From: Thioclava atlantica | GTDB lineage: Bacteria > Pseudomonadota > Alphaproteobacteria > Rhodobacterales > Rhodobacteraceae | Direction of reading: 5' to 3' | Length of the DNA stretch: 64,000 bases | Assembly (NCBI RefSeq): GCF_000737065.1 | Contig: NZ_AQRC01000001.1 | Location: 310,001 to 374,000 of the forward strand | Shown: piece by piece, positions 52,851 to 62,897 of the stretch | Position numbering within the stretch: the stretch's first letter is position 1 | How the letters are laid out: each line of letters starts with the position of its first letter | The notes under the pieces: model-generated | Database searches by the model: none | Seen by the model: only the letters and a program-made list of their open reading frames with translations | Told to the model about the DNA's origin: nothing | Position numbers and translations under genes: made by a program

Positions 52851-54383
52851 ATGAGAGACATCCTGAACGAGCTCGAGGAGCGTCGCGCGCAGGCCCGGCT
52901 CGGCGGCGGCGAGAAGCGGATCGAGGCGCAGCACAAGAAGGGCAAGCTGACCGCGCGCGAGCGCGTCGAGCTGCTGCTGGACGAGGGCTCTTTCGAAGAG
53001 TTCGACATGTTCAAGACCCATCGCTGCGCCGATTTCGGGATGGAGGAGAGCAAGCCTTACGGCGACGGCGTCGTCACGGGCTGGGGCACGGTGAACGGCC
53101 GGATGGTCTACGTGTTCTCGCAGGATTTCACCGTCTTCGGCGGCTCGCTGTCGGAAACCCATGCCGAGAAGATCTGCAAGATCATGGATATGGCGGTGCA
53201 GAACGGCGCGCCTGTGATCGGGATCAACGATTCGGGCGGGGCGCGGATCCAGGAGGGCGTCGCGTCGCTCGCGGGCTATGCGGACGTGTTCCAGCGCAAC
53301 ATCATGGCCTCGGGCGTGGTGCCGCAGATCAGCCTCATCATGGGGCCCTGCGCGGGCGGGGCGGTCTATTCGCCCGCGATGACCGATTTCATCTTCATGG
53401 TGAAGGACAGCTCCTACATGTTCGTCACCGGCCCCGACGTGGTGAAGACGGTGACCAACGAGATCGTCACCGCCGAGGAATTGGGGGGCGCCACCACCCA
53501 TACCAAGAAGAGCTCGGTCGCCGACGGCGCCTATGAGAACGACGTGGAGGCGCTTTACGAGACCCGCCGACTGATCGACTTCCTGCCGCTGTCGAACCGC
53601 GAGAAGGCGCCGGTGCGGCCCTTCTTCGACGAGGTGGACCGGGTCGAGGCCTCGCTCGACACCCTGGTGCCGGCGAACCCCAACACGCCCTATGACATGA
53701 AGGAGCTGATCCTGAAGGTCGCGGACGAGGGCGATTTCTTCGAGATCCAGAAGGATTTCGCGGCCAATATCATCACCGGCTTCATCCGGCTCGAGGGCCA
53801 GACCGTGGGCGTGGTGGCGAACCAGCCCATGGTGCTGGCGGGCTGCCTCGATATCGACAGCTCGCGCAAGGCCGCGCGCTTCGTGCGCTTCTGCGACGCC
53901 TTCGAGATCCCGATCCTGACGCTGGTCGACGTGCCGGGCTTCCTGCCGGGCACCAGCCAGGAATATAACGGCGTCATCAAGCATGGCGCGAAGCTGCTCT
54001 TCGCCTATGGCGAGGCGACCGTGCCGAAGGTGACCGTGATCACCCGCAAGGCCTATGGCGGGGCCTATGACGTCATGAGCTCCAAGCACCTGCGCGGCGA
54101 TTTCAACTATGCCTGGCCCACCGCCGAGATCGCGGTGATGGGGGCGAAGGGCGCGGTCGAGATCCTCTACCGGTCTGAACTGGGCGATGCCGAGAAGATC
54201 GCGGCGCGCACGAAGAACTACGAGGACCGCTTCGCGAACCCGTTCGTCGCGGCCGAGAAGGGCTTCATCGACGAGGTGATCCAGCCCCGCTCGACCCGGC
54301 GCCGGGTGGCGCGGGCCTTTGCGGCGCTGCGCTCGAAGAAGCTCTCCAACCCCTGGAAGAAACACGACAACATTCCGCTCTGA
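52851..54383 (+). CDS. pccB: propionyl-CoA carboxylase, carboxyltransferase (beta) subunit
   Basis: A 510-residue subunit that moves the carboxyl group from biotin to propionyl-CoA, giving (S)-methylmalonyl-CoA. The two crotonase-like halves show [26 protein letters not shown] and [20 protein letters not shown] in the first, [53 protein letters not shown] in the second. CGGAGGACCCTC precedes the ATG. It is divergent from pccR, which is expected to control it. Confidence 0.97.
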   Translation: MRDILNELEERRAQARLGGGEKRIEAQHKKGKLTARERVELLLDEGSFEEFDMFKTHRCADFGMEESKPYGDGVVTGWGTVNGRMVYVFSQDFTVFGGSLSETHAEKICKIMDMAVQNGAPVIGINDSGGARIQEGVASLAGYADVFQRNIMASGVVPQISLIMGPCAGGAVYSPAMTDFIFMVKDSSYMFVTGPDVVKTVTNEIVTAEELGGATTHTKKSSVADGAYENDVEALYETRRLIDFLPLSNREKAPVRPFFDEVDRVEASLDTLVPANPNTPYDMKELILKVADEGDFFEIQKDFAANIITGFIRLEGQTVGVVANQPMVLAGCLDIDSSRKAARFVRFCDAFEIPILTLVDVPGFLPGTSQEYNGVIKHGAKLLFAYGEATVPKVTVITRKAYGGAYDVMSSKHLRGDFNYAWPTAEIAVMGAKGAVEILYRSELGDAEKIAARTKNYEDRFANPFVAAEKGFIDEVIQPRSTRRRVARAFAALRSKKLSNPWKKHDNIPL

Positions 54384-54400
54384 GGAGGGAGAGGACCGCG

Positions 54401-54904
54401 ATGGGGGCTCGGCTGCATCGGATCTGGATCGGCCTTCTGGCCGGGCTGATGCTGCCCGCTCCCGTGATGGCGCAGGAATTGCGGGAGGTGCCCGCCGCGC
54501 CGGAATACGGGCTGTTGATGCATCCCGACGATCTCGAGCCGGGGGACGGACCCCCGGGGACTTTCGGCACCGCGATCCCGGTGCCCTCGGGGCAGAAGCT
54601 GTGGTGGGTCGACGTGATCCACACCGCCGCGGGGACGAACGGGCTGACCTACCGGTTCCGCTTCCTCGCACCGCAGATCGGGGGGCGCAGCCCGCTGAGC
54701 CCGGAGATCGCGCTGAATGATATCGAGGCGCTGTGCAACAGCTGGGTGGTGCCGCGCCTCGCAACACCGGCACCCGAGCCCGAGCAGGTGATCGTAAGCC
54801 TCTCGGACCGGATCGTGCCCTTCGGACAGGCCGCCCCCGAGGCGGTGCAATATTTCGACAGTTTCTCGGTTCAAGACGGGAAATGCATATGGGAGTTCTA
54901 CTGA
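54401..54904 (+). CDS. unknown exported protein downstream of pccB
   Basis: A 167-residue protein with a signal peptide (about 1-24, ending VMA) and a beta-rich mature part (QKLWWVDVIHTAAGTNGLTYRFRFLAP). Cysteines occur in EALCNSW and near the end in DGKCIWEFY. No known domain is recognised. It starts 17 bases after pccB with GGAGGGAGAGG upstream and must be cotranscribed with it. Function unknown. Confidence 0.75.
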   Translation: MGARLHRIWIGLLAGLMLPAPVMAQELREVPAAPEYGLLMHPDDLEPGDGPPGTFGTAIPVPSGQKLWWVDVIHTAAGTNGLTYRFRFLAPQIGGRSPLSPEIALNDIEALCNSWVVPRLATPAPEPEQVIVSLSDRIVPFGQAAPEAVQYFDSFSVQDGKCIWEFY

Positions 54905-55109
54905 TGGCATCAGCCGCGACCGTTCAGACCGGTGGTGCAGCCTGGCCGTTTGCCGCGCGGGCTTCGGCGATCGCGCAGCGCGCGGGCGAGGGGACGGAGC
55001 GGGCGCCGCACATGCCGGCCGCCCCGCATATATCTTACGGTTACCTAGCGGCAACTTGGCTGCGCCGGTACGCTTTTCCCGTTCGAAATCAAGAACGGGG
55101 GAGTGAAAA

Positions 55110-55457
55110 ATGTACAAGAAATACATCATTTTGGCGGTCGGTGCCGCGGCGCTCGCAGCCTGTGCGCCCAAGCCGATGCCCGAGCCTGTCACGGCCGAGC
55201 CGGTCTATACCGGGAAATATGGCGGACCGGTCGAGACCTGCCGCCCCGCAGGCTATCTCGTGGGCAGCCAGTATCCGGTCTCCGTGCCCGATTGCCCGCA
55301 GCAATGCGCGCCCGGATCGCATCTCGTCGGGGCGACCGCTGCGCGACCTGCGGTCTGCGTGCCCGACCCGACCCATGAGGGCAGCAACGGCAACGTGCCG
55401 ACCCGCACGCCCAACGACACTCCGACCGGCGCGAACGGGGCTACGACCGCTCCCTGA
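55110..55457 (+). CDS. small cysteine-containing lipoprotein
   Basis: A 115-residue predicted lipoprotein with lipobox LAAC (residues 15-18, in AAALAACAPK). Four further cysteines (VETCRPAGY, VPDCPQQCAPG, AVCVPDP) suggest disulfides, and the C-terminal 30 residues are low-complexity Asn/Thr/Pro/Gly. GGGGGAG precedes the ATG. No family recognised. It stands in the pccB-pccA interval. Confidence 0.72.
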   Translation: MYKKYIILAVGAAALAACAPKPMPEPVTAEPVYTGKYGGPVETCRPAGYLVGSQYPVSVPDCPQQCAPGSHLVGATAARPAVCVPDPTHEGSNGNVPTRTPNDTPTGANGATTAP

Positions 55458-55508
55458 CGTCTCGAGGCTGGCGCGTCGTCCCGGGTGTGAGCCGCGGGAG
55501 GGCGTGTC

Positions 55509-55898
55509 ATGCTGAAGCATCGCGGATTTCCCGGGCGCCTGCCTTCGACGGATTACCAGTTCACGATCCGCCGGGCGAACAAGAAGGGCGCGACGAAGAT
55601 CATCCGGCGCGAGCGCTTTGCCGACCGCGCTGCGGCCGACCGGCGGGCGGATGCGGGCTTTCTGGCCGCGCTCTGGACCCATTTCGGCGAAGAGCCCTTC
55701 GAGCGCGGCAATCTCGATGCCGGGCGACTGAGCTGGCTGTTCGGCCGCGAGGTGGTGCCGGCCGAAGACCCGTTCGATCCCGAAAGCTACGAGGCGCTTC
55801 TGCGTCTCGACGTGAAGCGCGCGCAGGCCTCCTTCCCCGAGGTCTTCGCCTCTCCGGAGGCGTTCGATTTCGGTGACGAGGACGAGGATTGGGCATGA
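55509..55898 (+). CDS. hypothetical cytosolic protein
   Basis: A 129-residue protein without signal or membrane segment. The N-terminal 40 residues are basic (TIRRANKKGATKIIRRERFADRAAADRRA) and the C-terminus is acidic (AFDFGDEDEDWA). GGGAGGGCG precedes the ATG. No domain recognised. It is followed by a terminator at 56060. Confidence 0.65.
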   Translation: MLKHRGFPGRLPSTDYQFTIRRANKKGATKIIRRERFADRAAADRRADAGFLAALWTHFGEEPFERGNLDAGRLSWLFGREVVPAEDPFDPESYEALLRLDVKRAQASFPEVFASPEAFDFGDEDEDWA

Positions 55899-55999
55899 TT
55901 TCGCTGATCCTCCGGCCGGAATGGCAGCATGCTGCCGAGTTCGCGCAGGACGCGGAAAACGCCTTTGCAATCCATCGGGTGAAGGCGCAGGTTCAGGGG

Positions 56000-56033
56000 G
56001 CGGGTCAAACTGTCCCCACTATTCCTGACCCGC
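56000..56033. repeat. long-loop inverted repeat downstream of 55898
   Basis: GCGGGTCA (56000-56007) and TGACCCGC (56026-56033) pair across an 18-base loop. It precedes the terminator at 56060. Origin unknown; it might be a relic of a mobile element end. Confidence 0.4.
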
Positions 56034-56059
56034 GTAAAATCCCTACCCCTTCCCTTTAT

Positions 56060-56097
56060 CTGCGGCCTGATCTGATGGTCGGGCCGCAGTTTTTTTC
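56060..56097 (+). terminator. terminator upstream of the small lipoprotein gene
   Basis: CTGCGGCC-TGATC-TGAT-GGTCG-GGCCGCAG is followed by TTTTTTT. It ends transcription of the genes between pccB and 55898. Confidence 0.88.
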
Positions 56098-56235
56098 CCG
56101 TGAAGGGGCGCAGGATAGGCGGTGCGACGCCGATCGACGCGCGACGGGTGCTCGTGCGGCGTTTTTGCCGTTGGCTTTTCACGGCTTCGCGATAAGATTT
56201 TGCGCAATCAGAACCGCTAACGGAGGCAGTGTCCC

Positions 56236-56442
56236 ATGCGCAAAACCCCCCTTCTTCTTCTCGCCGCCGGGCTCGCGCTCGCAGGCTGCATGCAAACCGA
56301 CGGCCAGCGCGCGCTGGCAGGCGCCGCGGGCGGCGCGATCATCGCGGATGCGACCGACAACAACGTGGTTGCCGGTGCCGCTCTGGGTGCGCTCGCGGGC
56401 ACCTATTGCGACGACGCGGGCGTCTGCACCCGCTCCTACTGA
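56236..56442 (+). CDS. small glycine-rich lipoprotein
   Basis: A 68-residue protein with a lipoprotein signal (lipobox LAGC at residues 15-18, in LALAGCMQT) and a short alanine/glycine-rich segment AGAAGGAIIADATDNNVVAGAALGALAGTYC, similar to the glycine-zipper type in small outer-membrane lipoproteins. Two C-terminal cysteines (TYCDDAGVCTRSY) may pair. GGAGGCAG precedes the ATG. It has its own flanking terminators, so it is a separate transcription unit. Confidence 0.75.
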   Translation: MRKTPLLLLAAGLALAGCMQTDGQRALAGAAGGAIIADATDNNVVAGAALGALAGTYCDDAGVCTRSY

Positions 56443-56483
56443 GTTCGACCGCGCGGGCCTGACCGCGCGCCCACTCGACATGA

Positions 56484-56524
56484 CCGCCATCGGGGCACGC
56501 CGCCCCGGTGGCGGTTTTTCTTTT
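56484..56524 (+). terminator. terminator between the small lipoprotein gene and pccA
   Basis: ACCGCCATCGGGGC (56484-56497) pairs with GCCCCGGTGGCGGT (56503-56516), one G-T pair, and is followed by TTTTCTTTT. pccA therefore needs its own promoter in the next 70 bases. Confidence 0.88.
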
Positions 56525-56594
56525 GTCTCACAGCAAGATCACGACATGCGGGGCGGGTGGAGGCCCCTCCCGCTCCCGAAGGGAAGGACCTGAC

Positions 56595-58598
56595 ATGTTC
56601 AAGAAAATCCTGATCGCCAACCGCGGGGAGATCGCCTGCCGCGTCATCAAGTCGGCGCGCAAGATGGGGATCAAGACGGTCGCCGTCTATTCCGACGCGG
56701 ACGCGCAGGCGCTCCATGTCAGGATGGCCGACGAGGCGGTCCATATCGGTCCGCCGCCCGCGAACCAATCCTATATCGTGATCGACAAGATTATGGACGC
56801 GATCCGCCAGACCGGGGCCGAGGCCGTGCATCCGGGCTATGGCTTCCTGAGCGAGAACAAGCTTTTCGCCGAGGCGCTGGAAAAGGAAGGCGTGGCCTTC
56901 ATCGGCCCGCCCTCGGGCGCGATCGAGGCGATGGGCGACAAGATCACCTCGAAGAAGCTCGCGCAGGAGGCGGGGGTTTCGACGGTGCCCGGCTACATGG
57001 GGCTGATCGAGGATGCCGACGAGGCGGTGAAGATCTCGGATCAGATCGGCTACCCGGTGATGATCAAGGCCTCCGCCGGCGGTGGCGGCAAGGGGATGCG
57101 GATCGCGTGGAACGCCGAAGAGGCGCGCGAGGGCTTCCAGTCCTCGAAGAACGAGGCCGCGAACAGCTTCGGCGACGACCGCATCTTCATCGAGAAATTC
57201 GTGACGCAACCGCGCCATATCGAGATCCAGGTGCTGGCCGACAAGCACGGCAACTGCGTCTACCTGAACGAGCGTGAATGCTCGATCCAGCGCCGCAACC
57301 AGAAGGTCATCGAAGAGGCGCCCTCGCCCTTCCTTGACCCCGAGACCCGCCGCGCGATGGGCGAGCAGGCCGTGGCCCTGGCCAAGGCGGTGGATTACGC
57401 GAGCGCCGGCACGGTGGAATTCATCGTCGATGGCGAGAAGAACTTCTACTTCCTCGAGATGAACACCCGACTTCAGGTGGAGCACCCCGTCACCGAGCTG
57501 ATCACCGGCATCGACCTGGTGGAGCAGATGATCCGCGTCGCCGATGGCGAGACACTGCCCTTCGCGCAGGGTGATATCGGCATCAATGGCTGGGCGATCG
57601 AGAGCCGTCTTTACGCCGAGGACCCCTATCGCAACTTCCTGCCCTCGATCGGCCGGCTCACCCGCTACCGCCCGCCGGTGGAAGGCCAGAGCGCGACGGG
57701 CGGCATCGTGCGCAACGATACCGGCGTCTTCGAGGGCGGCGAGATCTCGATGTTCTACGACCCGATGATCGCGAAGCTCTGCACCTGGGCCCCGACCCGC
57801 GAGGAGGCAATCGAGGAGATGCGTCTCGCGCTCGACACGTTCGAGGTCGAGGGGATCGGGCACAACCTGCCGTTCTGCGCGGCGGTGATGGATCACGAGC
57901 GCTTCGTGACCGGCAATATCACCACCGCCTTCATCGCCGAGGAATATCCCGAGGGCTTCGAAGGGGTGACGCTGTCCAAGCACATGCTGCGCAAGGTCGC
58001 CGCGGCGACCGCGGCGATGGAGCGCGTCGCGGAAATCCGGCGCACGAAGATCTCGGGCACGCTGGGCAATCACGAACGCATGGTCGGCACGGATTGGGTC
58101 GTCTCGCTGCAAGGGGATGACTACCCCGTCACGGTGAAGGCGGACAAGCAGGGCTCGACCATCGTCTTCGAGGATGGCGATGCGATGCGCGTCGAGAGCG
58201 ACTGGACCCCGGGCGATCAGCTGGCCAAGCTGACGGTCGATGGCGCGCCGCTGGTGCTCAAGGTCGGGAAGATCCCGCTGGGCTTCCGGATCCGGGTGCG
58301 CGGCGCCGATCTCAAGGTCCATGTGCGCACGCCGCGCCAGTTCGAGCTGTCGCAGCTGATGCCGGTGAAACTGCCGCCCGACACCTCGAAATTCCTGCTC
58401 TGCCCGATGCCGGGCCTCGTCGTGAAGATCTCGGTCGAGGAAGGGCAGGAGGTGCAGGAGGGGCAGGCGCTCGCGACCGTCGAGGCAATGAAGATGGAGA
58501 ACATCCTGCGCGCCGAACGCAAGGGCATGGTCAAGAAGATCAATGCCGAAGCCGGGGCGAGCCTCGCGGTGGACGACATCATCATGGAGTTCGAATAA
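56595..58598 (+). CDS. pccA: propionyl-CoA carboxylase, biotin-containing (alpha) subunit
   Basis: A 667-residue protein. Residues 1-450 are the biotin carboxylase (MFKKILIANRGEIACRVIKSARKMG; ATP-grasp KASAGGGGKGMRIAW; EMNTRLQVEHPVTELITG), followed by the BT linker domain and the biotin carrier with VEAMKMEN, whose lysine carries biotin. The last motif lies about 35 residues from the end. The ATG at 56595 follows GGGAAGGACC; the frame upstream is within a terminator. It works with pccB but is 2.2 kb away. Confidence 0.97.
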   Translation: MFKKILIANRGEIACRVIKSARKMGIKTVAVYSDADAQALHVRMADEAVHIGPPPANQSYIVIDKIMDAIRQTGAEAVHPGYGFLSENKLFAEALEKEGVAFIGPPSGAIEAMGDKITSKKLAQEAGVSTVPGYMGLIEDADEAVKISDQIGYPVMIKASAGGGGKGMRIAWNAEEAREGFQSSKNEAANSFGDDRIFIEKFVTQPRHIEIQVLADKHGNCVYLNERECSIQRRNQKVIEEAPSPFLDPETRRAMGEQAVALAKAVDYASAGTVEFIVDGEKNFYFLEMNTRLQVEHPVTELITGIDLVEQMIRVADGETLPFAQGDIGINGWAIESRLYAEDPYRNFLPSIGRLTRYRPPVEGQSATGGIVRNDTGVFEGGEISMFYDPMIAKLCTWAPTREEAIEEMRLALDTFEVEGIGHNLPFCAAVMDHERFVTGNITTAFIAEEYPEGFEGVTLSKHMLRKVAAATAAMERVAEIRRTKISGTLGNHERMVGTDWVVSLQGDDYPVTVKADKQGSTIVFEDGDAMRVESDWTPGDQLAKLTVDGAPLVLKVGKIPLGFRIRVRGADLKVHVRTPRQFELSQLMPVKLPPDTSKFLLCPMPGLVVKISVEEGQEVQEGQALATVEAMKMENILRAERKGMVKKINAEAGASLAVDDIIMEFE

Positions 58599-58660
58599 GT
58601 GGCTGCCGCGCCGTGGCATAGGCTGGCCCCCGCGGCCTGTCCCGCCACGGCGGGGCGCGA

Positions 58661-59161
58661 TCAGAGACCGCGTTCCTGGCGGACCTCCTCGCGTCGGATC
58701 GGCATCTTGTCGATCGAGCGGACGATCTCGCGCGCGTCCCAGGGGGCGGGTTTGCGCAGGTTCACGGTGCCGTCCTTGGCGATGATGACGAGCGAGAAGC
58801 CACGCGGCCGGAGCTGTCGGCGCAGGTCGCTGGCGGGATCGGGCGTGGTGTCGGTGATTACCACGACGTCGCGCCGGGCCAGTTCGGACCAATGCGCCTC
58901 GATCTGGCGCATCTGCTCGCGGAAGGCGGGATCGAACGGGCTGTCGGCGAAGACGACGACCGGGCGCTTCTGCCAGACGAAGGAGGCCAGATCCGCCTCG
59001 GCTCCGGGAACGGGGGCGAAGACGGGGTCCTCGTGCTCGCTCTGGACCGCCGCCGGCTCGGGCGGCACCGCCTCTTGCGCCGTGGCCATCCCGAACGGCA
59101 TCCCGAGCGGCGCCAGCGCGAGATATGCAGCGATTCCAAGGGTCAGGCGTGGGGGCATCAT
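58661..59161 (-). CDS. exported DUF4174-domain protein
   Basis: A 166-residue protein. A signal peptide (about 1-28, ending TAQ) is followed by a thioredoxin-like DUF4174 domain: ADLASFVWQKRPVVVFADSPFDPAFREQMRQIEAHWSELARRDVVVITD and FSLVIIAKDGTVNLRKPAPWDAREIVRSIDKMP. It lacks a CxxC motif. The start is one of two tandem ATGs (59161 or 59158) after GGAGAG. It lies on the opposite strand between pccA and the mutase gene; a link to propionate use is not evident. Confidence 0.85.
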   Translation of the reverse strand: MMPPRLTLGIAAYLALAPLGMPFGMATAQEAVPPEPAAVQSEHEDPVFAPVPGAEADLASFVWQKRPVVVFADSPFDPAFREQMRQIEAHWSELARRDVVVITDTTPDPASDLRRQLRPRGFSLVIIAKDGTVNLRKPAPWDAREIVRSIDKMPIRREEVRQERGL

Positions 59162-59319
59162 CGTCTCTCCTGAACCCGATATAGGCATTGCGCGCCGCCC
59201 GCGCCATGCCGCCCGACACGATTTTCATCCCCCGGCAGGGCGGGGGGAGGCTCGGACGTAACGATCGGCCGCGACAGGTGCGAAATGCCCCGCGGCGACA
59301 GTGAAAGAAGGACATGGCC

Positions 59320-61449
59320 ATGACGGACAGAAAAGAGGAATGGCGCAAGCTCGCCGAGAAGGAGCTGCGCGGCCGGCCGCTCGAGGATCTCACCTGGCAG
59401 ACGCTGGAGGGGATAGAGGTCAAGCCGGTCTATACTGAGGACGACACCGCCGGGCTCGACCATCTGGGCACGATGCCGGGGATCGCGCCCTTCACCCGCG
59501 GCCCGCGCGCCACGATGTATGCCGGCCGCCCCTGGACGATCCGGCAATATGCGGGCTTCTCGACGGCCGAGGAATCGAACGCCTTCTATCGCCGCGCGCT
59601 GGCGGCCGGTCAGCAGGGCGTGTCGGTGGCCTTCGACCTCGCGACGCATCGGGGCTATGACAGCGATCACCCGCGCGTCGAGGGCGATGTCGGCAAGGCA
59701 GGCGTGGCGATCGACTCGGTCGAGGACATGAAGATCCTGTTCGACGGCATCCCGCTCGATCAGGTCTCGGTCTCGATGACGATGAACGGCGCGGTGATCC
59801 CGGTTCTGGCGAATTTCATCGTCACCGGCGAGGAGCAGGGCCATGACCGCTCGGTTCTGTCGGGCACGATCCAGAACGACATCCTCAAGGAATTCATGGT
59901 CCGCAACACCTATATCTATCCGCCCGAGCCCTCGATGCGGATCATCGCGGATATCATCGAATACACCTCGAACGAGATGCCGCGCTTCAACTCGATCTCG
60001 ATCTCGGGCTACCACATGCAGGAGGCGGGCGCGAACCTCGTGCAGGAGCTGGCCTTCACGCTGGCCGACGGGCGCGAATATGTCCGCACCGCGATCAAGG
60101 CGGGAATGGATGTCGACAAGTTCGCGGGGCGCCTGAGCTTCTTCTTCGCGATCGGGATGAACTTCTTCATGGAAGTCGCCAAGCTGCGCGCCGCGCGCCT
60201 GCTCTGGCACCGCGTGATGAGCGAGTTCAACCCGCAAAAACCGCAAAGCTCGATGCTGCGCACCCATTGCCAGACCTCGGGCGTGTCGCTGGCCGAGCAG
60301 GACCCCTATAACAACGTCGTGCGCACCGCCTATGAGGCGATGGCCGCGGCGCTGGGCGGCACGCAATCGCTGCACACCAACGCGCTCGACGAGGCGATCG
60401 CGCTGCCCACCGATTTCTCGGCCCGGATTGCGCGCAATACCCAGCTGATCTTGCAGGAAGAGACCGGTATCACCAATGTCGTCGATCCGCTCGCGGGCTC
60501 CTACTACATCGAGAAGCTCACCGCCGATCTCGCCGAGAAGGCCTGGGCGCTGATGGAAGAGGTCGAGGAGATGGGCGGCATGACGAAGGCCGTGGCCTCG
60601 GGCATGCCCAAGCTGCGCATCGAGGAATCCGCGGCGCGCCGTCAGGCGATGATCGACCGCGGCGAGGAGGTGATCGTGGGGGTGAACAAGTACCGCCTCG
60701 AGAAGGAGGACGAACTCGACATTCTCGATATCGACAACGTCAAGGTGCGCGAGAACCAGATCGCCCGGCTCGGGAAGATCCGCGCCAGCCGCGACGAGGC
60801 CGCCTGCCAGGCCGCGCTCGACGAACTCACCCGCCGCGCGACGGACGGCGGCAACCTGCTCGAGGCGGCGGTCGAGGCCGCGCGCGCCCGGGCCTCTGTG
60901 GGAGAAATCTCGATGGCGATGGAAAAGGTATTCGGCCGGCACCGTGCCGAGGTGAAGACCCTCGCGGGGGTCTATGGCGCGGCCTATGAGGGCGACGAGG
61001 GCTTCGCGCAGATCCAGCGCGACGTCGAGAGCTTCGCCGAGGCCGAGGGCCGCCGCCCGCGGATGCTGGTGGTGAAGATGGGTCAGGACGGGCATGATCG
61101 CGGCGCCAAGGTGATCGCGACGGCCTTCGCCGATATCGGCTTCGACGTCGATGTGGGCCCGCTGTTCCAGACCCCCGAGGAAGCCGCACAGGACGCGATC
61201 GACAATGACGTGCATGTGGTGGGGATCTCCTCGCAGGCGGCGGGGCACAAGACGCTCGCGCCGAAGCTGATCGAAGCGCTGAAGGAGAGGGGCGCCGAGG
61301 ATATCATCGTGATCTGCGGCGGCGTGATCCCGCAGCAGGATTACGAATTCCTCAAGAAAGCCGGGGTCAAGGCGATCTTCGGACCGGGGACCAACATCCC
61401 CGCCGCCGCACGCGAGATCCTCGACATCATCCGCACCACGCGCAGCTGA
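59320..61449 (+). CDS. mcmA: methylmalonyl-CoA mutase
   Basis: A 709-residue single-chain adenosylcobalamin enzyme that converts (R)-methylmalonyl-CoA to succinyl-CoA. The TIM-barrel part (to about residue 540) has [40 protein letters not shown] and [24 protein letters not shown]. The C-terminal B12 domain has the DxHxxG-type motif [25 protein letters not shown]. Two ATGs exist (59314, 59320); the second has a better distance to AAGGA. The epimerase and the chaperone MeaB are not visible. Confidence 0.97.
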   Translation: MTDRKEEWRKLAEKELRGRPLEDLTWQTLEGIEVKPVYTEDDTAGLDHLGTMPGIAPFTRGPRATMYAGRPWTIRQYAGFSTAEESNAFYRRALAAGQQGVSVAFDLATHRGYDSDHPRVEGDVGKAGVAIDSVEDMKILFDGIPLDQVSVSMTMNGAVIPVLANFIVTGEEQGHDRSVLSGTIQNDILKEFMVRNTYIYPPEPSMRIIADIIEYTSNEMPRFNSISISGYHMQEAGANLVQELAFTLADGREYVRTAIKAGMDVDKFAGRLSFFFAIGMNFFMEVAKLRAARLLWHRVMSEFNPQKPQSSMLRTHCQTSGVSLAEQDPYNNVVRTAYEAMAAALGGTQSLHTNALDEAIALPTDFSARIARNTQLILQEETGITNVVDPLAGSYYIEKLTADLAEKAWALMEEVEEMGGMTKAVASGMPKLRIEESAARRQAMIDRGEEVIVGVNKYRLEKEDELDILDIDNVKVRENQIARLGKIRASRDEAACQAALDELTRRATDGGNLLEAAVEAARARASVGEISMAMEKVFGRHRAEVKTLAGVYGAAYEGDEGFAQIQRDVESFAEAEGRRPRMLVVKMGQDGHDRGAKVIATAFADIGFDVDVGPLFQTPEEAAQDAIDNDVHVVGISSQAAGHKTLAPKLIEALKERGAEDIIVICGGVIPQQDYEFLKKAGVKAIFGPGTNIPAAAREILDIIRTTRS

Positions 61450-61591
61450 GCCCGCGGGGTGAAGAGGGGGAGGGGGCCTAGCCCGACCGATAGTTGTCCG
61501 CTGAATGGTTCCGATGTCCGCAATTGGGTGGGCTCACTTGCGCCTGCAGGCATTGTCTCTGCCTGGCCAAGACGCTGCCACTGACAAAGAG

Positions 61592-61620
61592 AAAAGGCGC
61601 GGATTCCACCGCGCCCTTTT
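61592..61620. terminator. terminator downstream of the mutase gene
   Basis: AAAAGGCGCGG and CCGCGCCCTTTT (one bulged base) form a hairpin with a short loop and T- and A-rich flanks. It can serve the gene at 61650-62036 on the minus strand and transcripts arriving from the mutase side. Confidence 0.7.
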
Positions 61621-61649
61621 CCTGTTCGTTTTGCGTGATCTAAGTCTAG

Positions 61650-62036
61650 TCAGCCTTCGCTGGCGTTGACCGATTGCCCGGGCGCAACGCTTGCGGCGCC
61701 TTCGCGGCCACGGGTGGCGCCAGTTTTCTCGATCCGCAGCGCGATTTCGTCGCGCACGACATCCGGGCAGTCAGGATGATTGGCGATCCGTTTGGCGTTG
61801 GCGAGCGTGGCGGTTTCGCTGAACAGGCGGAAAAACTCTTCCGCTTTGGGCGTATCCGCGAGTTGTGCCAAGACGCTCTCGAGGCTGGCGAAGAGCGCTT
61901 TGTTCGCGCGGTCGTGCTCCCGGTGCTGATCAAGAGCGATCTGCGCAGTGAGGTTTTCCGCGCGGGCTTTCATTTGCCGTTGGCGGTCGGTCATGCGGTT
62001 CCAGTCGATCACGGGATGCCGGTGTTTCTGTGCCAT
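61650..62036 (-). CDS. hypothetical helical protein
   Basis: A 128-residue, mostly helical, soluble protein starting MAQKHRHPVIDWNRMTDRQRQMKARAENLTAQIALDQHREHD. It has few hydrophobic runs and no recognised domain. AAAAGGATTAGACGAC lies upstream of the ATG at 62036; the frame further upstream to 62174 crosses repeated low-complexity DNA. It lies beside the IS remnants and may have come with them. Confidence 0.6.
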   Translation of the reverse strand: MAQKHRHPVIDWNRMTDRQRQMKARAENLTAQIALDQHREHDRANKALFASLESVLAQLADTPKAEEFFRLFSETATLANAKRIANHPDCPDVVRDEIALRIEKTGATRGREGAASVAPGQSVNASEG

Positions 62037-62386
62037 GTCGTCTAATCCTTTTCTGGCGGTTTCTGCGGCATCTGCCCCGCGTCTGTCACAGGGCTTCTTG
62101 GCCGCTGATGATGAGGTGGGTTCACCGCGCTGCGCGCGGAAATCGAATTCGCGAACTTTTTCACGTTTTCTCATCCGAGCCCCGACCGACGTCGTCGGAC
62201 CGGGCGCGCGTCAAACGACGGCGAAGCGCATTCAGTGGCAATGACAGCGATCTGCGCGCTTGAACCAGGTTACGAAACATGGTCTCGTTGAGTAGCTCGT
62301 CGCGCATCCGGCCGTTGATGGGGAAGACGGCCCCGCTCCTGAGAAGGGGCCGTATACTGGTCCTACTTTGCAGAAGGAGCATCCCT
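62037..62386. other. non-coding interval with IS relics
   Basis: A 350-base gap. It carries a fragment of an IS3-type transposase on the minus strand (62215-62320) and the hairpin ACGGCCCC/GGGGCCGT (62327-62353) just before the IS110 relic. Nothing else credible is coded. Confidence 0.6.
62215..62320 (-). pseudogene. fragment of an IS3-family transposase (OrfB C-terminal part)
   Basis: The minus strand encodes NGRMRDELLNETMFRNLVQARR, matching the NGRLRDELLNETLF block that carries the catalytic glutamate of IS3-family OrfB. Homology stops abruptly on both sides, so this is a short deletion remnant. Confidence 0.75.
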
Positions 62387-62817
62387 ATGAACCCAGCCAC
62401 CGTGGGCCTTGATCTGGCCAAGAACGTATTTCACGTCCATGTCGCCGACGCGTCCGGCAGAACGCTCGAGAGCAAGCGGCTTACGCGTCGTGAGCTTATG
62501 CCTTACTTCGAGTCGTTGCCCTCTTGCCTGATCGGTATTGAGGCGTGTGCGACAGCCCACAACTGGGCCCGTCAGTTGCAGGGGCTCGGCCATGACGTGC
62601 GCCTCATTCCTCCAGGTTACGTCAAACCCTTCGTGCGCCGGGGGGCGAAGAATGACGCCACTGATGCGGCCGCCATTTGTGAAGCGGTTACCCGTCCCAA
62701 CATGCGCTTTGTCCCGATCAAATCGCGCGAAGATCAGGCATTTCTGATGCTGCACAGAGCCCGAGGGCTTCTGGTCCGACAGAGAACGATGGCAGCTTGT
62801 GCATTCCGGGCGCATTT
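62387..62817 (+). pseudogene. truncated IS110-family transposase
   Basis: The N-terminal DEDD domain of an IS110-type transposase starts MNPATVGLDLAKNVFHVHVADASGRT; LIGIEACATAHNWARQLQGLGHDVRLIPPGYVKPFVRRGAKNDATDAAAICEA is characteristic. The homology breaks after RAHF at about 62817, where an IS3-type left end begins. A full IS110 transposase has roughly 340 residues, so more than half is missing. AGAAGGAG precedes the start. Confidence 0.88.
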
Positions 62818-62897
62818 TGAGCTACCCCCTGAAATTCGGACACTGACATAAGCTACGATTTGCAGTCTGCTGATCTTCGACGAGAAGGAGATCAGAG

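Noticed and set aside
55895-56593. Frame starting at ATG 55895 overlapping the stop of the 129-residue gene
   Set aside because: The frame runs through two strong terminators and another gene, and its residues look random after about 40 codons.
56436-59423. Open frame of 995 codons on the minus strand across pccA
   Set aside because: It is antisense to the clearly recognised pccA and a second real gene; its residues show only the Arg/Ala/Gly/Asp bias of high-GC shadow frames.
59158-61248. Open frame of 696 codons on the minus strand
   Set aside because: Antisense shadow of the methylmalonyl-CoA mutase gene.
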